Shown here piece by piece: positions 6,200 to 10,894 of a stretch of 10,894 bases of DNA (the first letter of the stretch is position 1; each line of letters starts with the position of its first letter). Source of the DNA: GCA-020344555 sp964405925 (GTDB lineage Bacteria; Planctomycetota; Phycisphaerae; UBA1845); contig CAYOQG010000202.1 in assembly GCA_964405925.1 (NCBI GenBank), forward strand, positions 1-10,894. Direction: 5' to 3'. Position numbers and translations under genes: made by a program. The notes under the pieces are model-generated. The model was given only the letters and a program-made list of their open reading frames with translations. It made no database searches and was not told where the DNA came from.

Positions 6200-9004
6200 C
6201 TATACCACCTCGATCGCTTCCTCTGGACACTTGGATCGGCAGATGTCACAACGGGTGCACTTTTCAGGATCGATCTCATGTCTTTCGTACGGAACGTAAC
6301 GAATCGCCTCGGCGGGACAGTCCTGAGCACATAATGTGCACCCGATACAACGGTCCGTGACGCGATACGTGATGAGATTCTTGCACTTGCCCGCCGGGCA
6401 CCGCCCTTCCAGATGGGCTTTATACTCATCGTGGAAGTAACGAAGCGTCGACAGAACAGGATTTGGCGCGGTCGTGCCCAGACCACACAGACTACTTTGA
6501 CGGATCGTCTGGCCCAGTTGCTCGAGGGTCTCGAGATCCCCCGGTTTTCCCTCACCTGTGCAGAGTCGATCTAGAATCTCCAGCATGCGCCGTGTGCCGA
6601 CACGGCAATGGGTGCACTTCCCGCACGACTGGTCCTGCGTAAAGGAGAGGAAGTATCGAGCGATGTCCACCATGCAATCCGAATCGTCCATCACCACCAG
6701 ACCTCCGGAACCCATGATCGCACCGGCGTCGTGCAGGGCTTCGTAGTCGATGGGCGTGTCAGCGAGTGCCGCAGGGATGCATCCACCCGAAGGTCCGCCG
6801 ATCTGAACGGCTTTGAAAGCTCGATCATTCTTGATACCCCCGCCGATCTCGGAGACGATCTGGCGGACGGTGATCCCCATGGGTACCTCGATCAAACCAC
6901 CACGTTTGACTTTACCCGCCAGCGCGAAGACCTTGGTGCCCTTGCTCGTTTCTGTGCCGAGCTCTGCGAAGGTCTCGGCCCCATGCCGCATGATCCACGG
7001 AACGGTGGCATAGGTCTCGACGTTGCCCACGAGCGTGGGTTTCCCCCAAAGACCCGCATCCGCGGGAAACGGCGGACGAAGCCGCGGTGAGCCTCGGCGC
7101 CCCTCGATCGAAGCGAGAAGAGCCGTCTCTTCACCACATACGAATGCACCAGCCCCCTCCATAATATGAAGATGAAGTGACACATTCGTGCCGAAAATGC
7201 GATCGCCGATCAACCCGCGCCTCTCGCACTCTTGGAGTGCTTCACGAATACGCCGCACCGCCAGGGGGTACTCAGCCCGAATGTAGAAGTAACCTTCGCG
7301 TGCACCGACTGCGTAGGCTGCGATGGCCATCCCCTCGATGATGCGATAAGGGAAAGACTCCATCAACATGCGATCCATGAACGCACCGGGGTCGCCTTCG
7401 TCGCCATTACAAATAATGTACTTGTCCTGTCCGTCGGCGTCGCGGACCTTGGACCACTTGAGCCCCGTTGGATAACCCGCCCCACCCCGGCCTCGCAAGC
7501 CGCTGGCCTTGATCTCCTCGACCACGTCCGATGGCGTAAGCCGATTGACACACCGCTGAAGTGCCTCGAAGCCGTCATGGCGCAGATACTCGTCGAGGTC
7601 CGTCGGATCGATCTGGCCGCAATGTTCGGTTGCAATGTGCTTTTGCGGACCGAGAAAGGCGGCCACGGGCGGGTCTCGCACTTCGATCGATCGGTGCACG
7701 ACGGGCGCTCTCCTGCCATCCAGGTTCAGGTTTTCGAGGACCGTTGAGGCCGTTGTCGAGATTCGCTTTCCCAGTCCGGTCGGAGGGAAGTGCCGCCGTA
7801 CAATGGCCTTGGCGTCTTCCGGCTCTACTCCCGCGTACAACACGGATCTTCGATCCGGCAGCACCGCTTCGACAAGCGGTGTCCGGTGACACATCCCCAC
7901 ACAACCCACGCGCTTGATCGATGCCCTCGCACCTGTGGCTGCGATCGCTTGCGTGAGCGCCTCGTAGACTTTGCCGCTACCGCCCGCAACGCAGCAGGAA
8001 CCCAACCCGATTCGTATCTCGCCGAGCGGTGTCAGCCTTCCGTGAGTTCGTGTTACAGTCGCCTTTTTTGACTTGCCACTATCGTTGCCGTCGGACATAA
8101 GACGAGCATTCAACACGTCAGGGGCCATATCGGGCGTGAGGTGTCCGTACGTCACCTCATCGATCTGCATCACCGGTGCGAGGGTGCAGCACCCCAGACA
8201 AGCGACCTCTTCAAGTGTGAACAGTCGTTGCCGGTCAGTGTCAGCCTCAGGCTCGATGTCCAAGTATCGACGGAGTTCATCGGTGATTCGGGGTGCGCCG
8301 GCAACATGACAGGCCGTCCCGTGACAGACCTTCACAATGTGCTTGCCCACGGGCGTACGCCGGAATTTCCTATAGAAAGAGGAAACACCGATGATCTGGG
8401 CCGGCGTAATATCCGTGTGCTCGCAAACATATTGAAGAGCGGGCTGGGGCAAATAACGATAACGCAACTGTATCGCCTGCAGAAGCGAAATGACCGTCTC
8501 TTGTCCACGTCCCAGCGTCGAGATCACTTCATCCACGAATCCCAGGTCCGTCTTGTCTGCGTCATGGCATTGGCACTGATGGTCCAGCATCGAACTCGAT
8601 GTTAACCGGCGATTCCCGGCGCCGGTCCGTCCCGAGGCTGCCGCTCGCTGGGCTAGGACCTTGCCTAATGCAGGGGGCTGTCGTCCGCCCGACCGGAGCA
8701 GCCACTTGGTGGATAAAACAAAGACAATGGCGGTAGCAATGAGCACATAAGTAAGCGAAGCTATTCGGGCTTCGCGCTTAAGCGATGCGTCGGTTTGGCG
8801 TTTGAGTTCCGCGTCCATCGCCGAAATGTAGGAAGGGTCCTTGTTGGCTAGTTCTACGAGCCTGTCAGCTTCTGCCTCATCTAACGGTGCCTGCCGAACA
8901 CCGCCGATGTAGATACCGAGCATGAGGGCGATGCAACCGGCGACAATCAACCCCGAAGGCATCGCCAAACAGAAAGCGGCCAGTCTGCGCCCACGGAGCC
9001 TCAT
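6200..9004 (-). CDS. Membrane-anchored NuoE-NuoF fusion (HydB/HndC-like NADH-oxidising subunit)
   Basis: The 934-residue chain combines normally separate modules. Residues 1-105 hold two predicted membrane helices (about 10-35 and 82-104) around a charged helical segment. NuoE follows (about 145-300; C227, C232, C269, C273 for [2Fe-2S]). Next comes a second thioredoxin-like ferredoxin (about 325-400; C337/C338, C368, C372). NuoF (about 455-845) has the GRGGAGYPTGLKW NADH/FMN loop at 504-516, CNGDEGDPG, an SLBB region, and N3-type ligands C794, C797, C800 and C840. The C-terminus has two full [4Fe-4S] motifs (C886/889/892/896-P and C916/919/922/926-P), as in HydB and HndC. It would oxidise NADH, or run in reverse, at FMN on the cytoplasmic face. 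ATG at 9004 overlaps the upstream stop (ATGA) and has GGAGGGG 4 nt before it. Confidence 0.93.
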   Translation of the reverse strand: MRLRGRRLAAFCLAMPSGLIVAGCIALMLGIYIGGVRQAPLDEAEADRLVELANKDPSYISAMDAELKRQTDASLKREARIASLTYVLIATAIVFVLSTKWLLRSGGRQPPALGKVLAQRAAASGRTGAGNRRLTSSSMLDHQCQCHDADKTDLGFVDEVISTLGRGQETVISLLQAIQLRYRYLPQPALQYVCEHTDITPAQIIGVSSFYRKFRRTPVGKHIVKVCHGTACHVAGAPRITDELRRYLDIEPEADTDRQRLFTLEEVACLGCCTLAPVMQIDEVTYGHLTPDMAPDVLNARLMSDGNDSGKSKKATVTRTHGRLTPLGEIRIGLGSCCVAGGSGKVYEALTQAIAATGARASIKRVGCVGMCHRTPLVEAVLPDRRSVLYAGVEPEDAKAIVRRHFPPTGLGKRISTTASTVLENLNLDGRRAPVVHRSIEVRDPPVAAFLGPQKHIATEHCGQIDPTDLDEYLRHDGFEALQRCVNRLTPSDVVEEIKASGLRGRGGAGYPTGLKWSKVRDADGQDKYIICNGDEGDPGAFMDRMLMESFPYRIIEGMAIAAYAVGAREGYFYIRAEYPLAVRRIREALQECERRGLIGDRIFGTNVSLHLHIMEGAGAFVCGEETALLASIEGRRGSPRLRPPFPADAGLWGKPTLVGNVETYATVPWIMRHGAETFAELGTETSKGTKVFALAGKVKRGGLIEVPMGITVRQIVSEIGGGIKNDRAFKAVQIGGPSGGCIPAALADTPIDYEALHDAGAIMGSGGLVVMDDSDCMVDIARYFLSFTQDQSCGKCTHCRVGTRRMLEILDRLCTGEGKPGDLETLEQLGQTIRQSSLCGLGTTAPNPVLSTLRYFHDEYKAHLEGRCPAGKCKNLITYRVTDRCIGCTLCAQDCPAEAIRYVPYERHEIDPEKCTRCDICRSKCPEEAIEVV

Positions 9005-10023
9005 GCCGCCCCTCCGTCACGCTCAGTCTCGTCAGTGTCAACGGCGGTTGCAGGCTGATTCGCAGGCTCTCGCGGACAGGCGGCGAAGCAGCGGGCACAG
9101 AACAGACAGGAGGATCGGACCGCCCGCATCTTGTCGATGGCTCCATACGGGCAAGACTCCGTGCACAGTCCGCAATCCAGCTCTTTGTCCGGGGTGATGG
9201 TCACACCCCGCCAGGCGAAGCGGGACACAATCGCCAGCAACGCACCGTACGGACACAGGAAGCGACAGTAAGGCCGCCCCACAAACAAGCCCAGCACAAG
9301 GAGTGCACCGCCGAAGATCAGCACCCCCCCCGAGCCGGCAAACCGAAAGAAACCGACGAAAGGATCAAAGCGACAGATGATAAAATCGCGCTCCACGTCC
9401 GGCAGCAGTGGAAGGGACACGGCTGCTGCAAACCAGATCGCCACCACCAGGTAAATGTACTTCAGCGTGCCCAGGGCCTTGTCCAGGCGGCGCGGCAACT
9501 GAACCGGTTTGAGCAACACGACCTCTTGAATGGCACCTAAGGGACACACACCGCCACAGAAGACACGTCCGAATAAAAGTGCCAAAAGCAATGGAAGGAA
9601 GAAGAATATGATGACAAAATAAGGAATGGCGTAGGTTGGCTCCGTTAGTGCGACGGTCACGTTTTGAGTCGCCCCGATCGGGCACACGCACCCCTCTCGA
9701 TAGAACCCAAAGTAGAGCAGACACCCAATCGCGAGGACAAGGACCCCTTTTCGACTGCGACGCCAAAGAACGATCCAGCAGGAAAGACCCAGTGCGACCA
9801 CAAGCACGCCAGTGTCGACGATGTCCCACCAAGCTGCTCGCGGCAAGGGGCGTTGGACGGGCGGTGTCTTATAGCCAGCACCGATGTCCTCATCCGTCGG
9901 GGCTATGTCAACCGGACGCACGTATTGTGCCAAGACCTTGTCCGGCGATGCGATGAGCATCAGCAGAACCACAGGCACAATCGCTGCTAGGTAATGTCTC
10001 ACTAAGGCGGTTAGGCTTTCCAT
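9001..10023 (-). CDS. NapH/NosR C-terminal-like membrane iron-sulfur protein
   Basis: The 340-residue product has a signal-like N-terminus (hydrophobic 12-26, possible cleavage after VLA at 30-32) and about five further membrane helices (71-88, 92-107, 131-152, 187-207, 231-249). Cys-Pro motifs at membrane edges are C112-V-C114-P, C156-GGV-C160-PLG and C253-RFL-C257-PYG, as in NapH, YccM, CcoG and the NosR C-terminal half. The C-terminal domain has a full [4Fe-4S] motif (C306, C309, C312, C316-P) and an incomplete one (C284, C287, C291-P). Members of this family pass electrons between a membrane partner or quinol and periplasmic redox proteins. Here it lies between an exported ferredoxin gene and an NADH-oxidising subunit gene, so transmembrane electron transfer is the likely job. 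The ATG at 10023 follows GAGGGG by 9 nt within a hairpin. The NosR FMN-binding domain is absent. Confidence 0.88.
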   Translation of the reverse strand: MESLTALVRHYLAAIVPVVLLMLIASPDKVLAQYVRPVDIAPTDEDIGAGYKTPPVQRPLPRAAWWDIVDTGVLVVALGLSCWIVLWRRSRKGVLVLAIGCLLYFGFYREGCVCPIGATQNVTVALTEPTYAIPYFVIIFFFLPLLLALLFGRVFCGGVCPLGAIQEVVLLKPVQLPRRLDKALGTLKYIYLVVAIWFAAAVSLPLLPDVERDFIICRFDPFVGFFRFAGSGGVLIFGGALLVLGLFVGRPYCRFLCPYGALLAIVSRFAWRGVTITPDKELDCGLCTESCPYGAIDKMRAVRSSCLFCARCFAACPREPANQPATAVDTDETERDGGAA

Positions 10024-10024
10024 G

Positions 10025-10084
10025 TAGCGTCACCCCTCGTGGGTGACGTTGGGATCTTTAGCGCCGCCCACGCGGGGCGGCGTT
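10025..10084 (-). promoter_or_regulatory. Tandem pair of related hairpins before the NapH-like gene; the proximal one overlaps its ribosome-binding site
   Basis: Two 26-bp units (10025-10050 and 10059-10084) lie 34 bp apart. Each has TAGCG at one end and CGTT at the other, around an 8-bp stem with a 5-nt loop: CGTCACCC/GGGTGACG (10028-10048) and CGCCGCCC/GGGCGGCG (10062-10082). Two stem positions differ, and both differences are compensatory (T-A to C-G, A-T to G-C). In the mRNA the first hairpin ends 4 nt before the ATG at 10023, and its loop and 3' arm contain the GAGGGG Shine-Dalgarno sequence. Folding could therefore mask the start. Neither hairpin is followed by a U-run on the - strand, so a terminator role is unlikely. 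The pair may equally be members of a dispersed hairpin repeat family. Confidence 0.55.
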
Positions 10085-10223
10085 ACACCCGGCGGGCGGC
10101 TCCGAGCAATAGCCCAACATCTCATGCCGACCCCATCCATTTGTCTATCCCCGGGGCTCTACCACAACCGTCACGACCTCCACCATGTCGACGCTTCGAT
10201 TCTCCGACTTCTCGATGTTTCGA

Positions 10224-10802
10224 CTACGCCGGGAGTCGCAAGATCGCATCCTCTGGACAAATCTGGGCAATCGAGCACCGATTACAGTCAAGACAAAGGT
10301 CGTATCGCACTTCAAGCCGGATCGAACTGAGACCGGCTGGTTCCTTACAGGCTAATACACATTTGCCACACCCGTTGCACTTTTCGTCGTCGATGATGTA
10401 GTCGTAGAAGTTGTTAAGCGGATCGTCCGGATCGACTTCCCCAATGACCTTCCGCTCGATAGCGTCGCGCGGGCACAGCTTCCGCGTGGGCAGACCATCA
10501 GGGCCCGTCTCGCTGGTCACGTCGAAGTAACCGGGGCAGATGCAGCAGCGTCCGCACTTGGCGTAGTCGTTCACCGCACGCACAGCCGACAGCGGCAGCA
10601 CACACGTCGTCGCGCACTCTTCGCAGGCTTCGATCCCGACAGCCCCAAGGCGAATGTTGATGCACTTGGTTGGATCGATCGTCCAGACACCCTCGGCACC
10701 GGCTTTCTTGGTCAGGTAGATGACGCCGCCACCAAGGACGACAAGTCCCGCCCCGCGGGCGGCGTGTCCGAGCACATCTCGTCTTGTCGGTTGTTCACTC
10801 AT
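10224..10802 (-). CDS. Tat-signal polyferredoxin (NapG/MauM-like, about four [4Fe-4S] clusters)
   Basis: The 192-residue product opens with a twin-arginine motif (T6-R-R-D-V-L11) and a hydrophobic stretch to about residue 30, then a possible AGA cleavage site (34-36). It should be exported folded by Tat, and may stay anchored. Seventeen cysteines follow. The C-terminal half has C142/145/148/152 and C170/173/176/182-P, two [4Fe-4S] motifs, the second with a longer last gap. The N-terminal half has C47, C60/63/67, C83/86/87/89-P and C110-P, enough for two more. NapG and MauM are the nearest known types, working with a NapH-like membrane partner, which here is the next gene. I chose ATG 10802 over the in-frame GTG at 10832: it gives a standard Tat n-region and overlaps the upstream stop (TAATG). 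GGAGGT lies 22 nt away, so initiation probably depends on coupling. Confidence 0.9.
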   Translation of the reverse strand: MSEQPTRRDVLGHAARGAGLVVLGGGVIYLTKKAGAEGVWTIDPTKCINIRLGAVGIEACEECATTCVLPLSAVRAVNDYAKCGRCCICPGYFDVTSETGPDGLPTRKLCPRDAIERKVIGEVDPDDPLNNFYDYIIDDEKCNGCGKCVLACKEPAGLSSIRLEVRYDLCLDCNRCSIAQICPEDAILRLPA

Positions 10803-10894
10803 TAGAGGAGCGCCATGGGCACGTACCTCCACGGGCGTACAGTGGGTGCCAGCACCCGTCGCTCGCGCGCCGGGCGCGGCGCTGGCGGCGAGAT
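10802..10894 (-). CDS. C-terminal end of an unidentified upstream operon gene (cut by window edge)
   Basis: On the - strand one frame is open from the window edge to a TAA at 10802-10804, which overlaps the polyferredoxin ATG as TAATG. The 30 visible residues are Pro/Arg/Ala-rich and end in WRYVPMALL; no domain can be recognised. The tight stop-start overlap, like the ATGA overlap later in the operon, is the main support, because 30 codons without a stop is weak evidence in GC-rich DNA. By analogy with NosR and Rnf-type systems, an FMN-binding or other redox protein might be expected upstream, but nothing in the visible bases shows it. Confidence 0.45.
   Translation of the reverse strand: MSPPAPRPARERRVLAPTVRPWRYVPMALL

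Noticed and set aside
4548..9004. [FeFe]-hydrogenase or complex I assignment for the NuoE/F/G-like genes
   Set aside because: No H-cluster cysteine motifs, no molybdopterin-like NuoG domain and no NuoB/C/D or membrane-arm genes are visible, so hydrogenase or complex I names would over-claim.
10030..10140. 36-residue ORF on the - strand between the polyferredoxin and the NapH-like gene
   Set aside because: Most of it is a translation of the two hairpin repeats, with no domain and no strong ribosome-binding site.

Overview
The window looks like chromosomal DNA from a GC-rich bacterium, most probably a planctomycete. The case for this is modest. The secreted peptidase ends in a dockerin-like EF-hand tail of the type common in planctomycete extracellular proteins, and the intergenic DNA carries short-period repeats and dispersed hairpins. 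No phylogenetic marker gene is present.

The left half (1-4442) is on the + strand and loosely packed. It holds the end of a pentapeptide-repeat protein (2-304). A gap of about 1.1 kb follows, with two adjacent 7-bp repeat arrays (413-440 and 459-514), a cluster of five CGAACCCA octamers (712-826) and paired hairpins. Then come a tRNA-Leu(GAG) gene (1387-1472), a GNAT acetyltransferase (1742-2266) and a secreted M14 zinc carboxypeptidase with a C-terminal dockerin-like tail (2496-4442).

The right half (4548-10894) is one - strand operon converging on the peptidase gene. In transcription order it has: (1) the last codons of an unidentified gene running off the right edge, overlapping the next gene at TAATG; (2) a Tat-signal polyferredoxin (10224-10802); (3) a NapH/NosR C-terminal-like membrane iron-sulfur protein (9001-10023); (4) a 934-residue fusion of a two-helix membrane anchor, NuoE, a thioredoxin-like ferredoxin, NuoF and a 2x[4Fe-4S] ferredoxin (6200-9004, ATGA overlap with gene 3); (5) a NuoG-N/GltD-like iron-sulfur flavoprotein lacking the usual NAD(P)H-binding insert (4548-6197, 2-nt gap from gene 4).

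Read together, the operon appears to encode a membrane-bound NADH-linked electron-transfer complex. NADH would react at the FMN of the NuoF domain. Electrons would pass through the iron-sulfur chain of the fusion and the NuoG/GltD subunit, cross the membrane through the NapH/NosR-like protein, and reach an exported polyferredoxin. No hydrogenase H-cluster domain, quinone-site subunit, Rnf/Nqr membrane subunit or proton-pumping subunit is visible. The final electron partner and the direction of flow are unknown. This combination is the most interesting part of the window.
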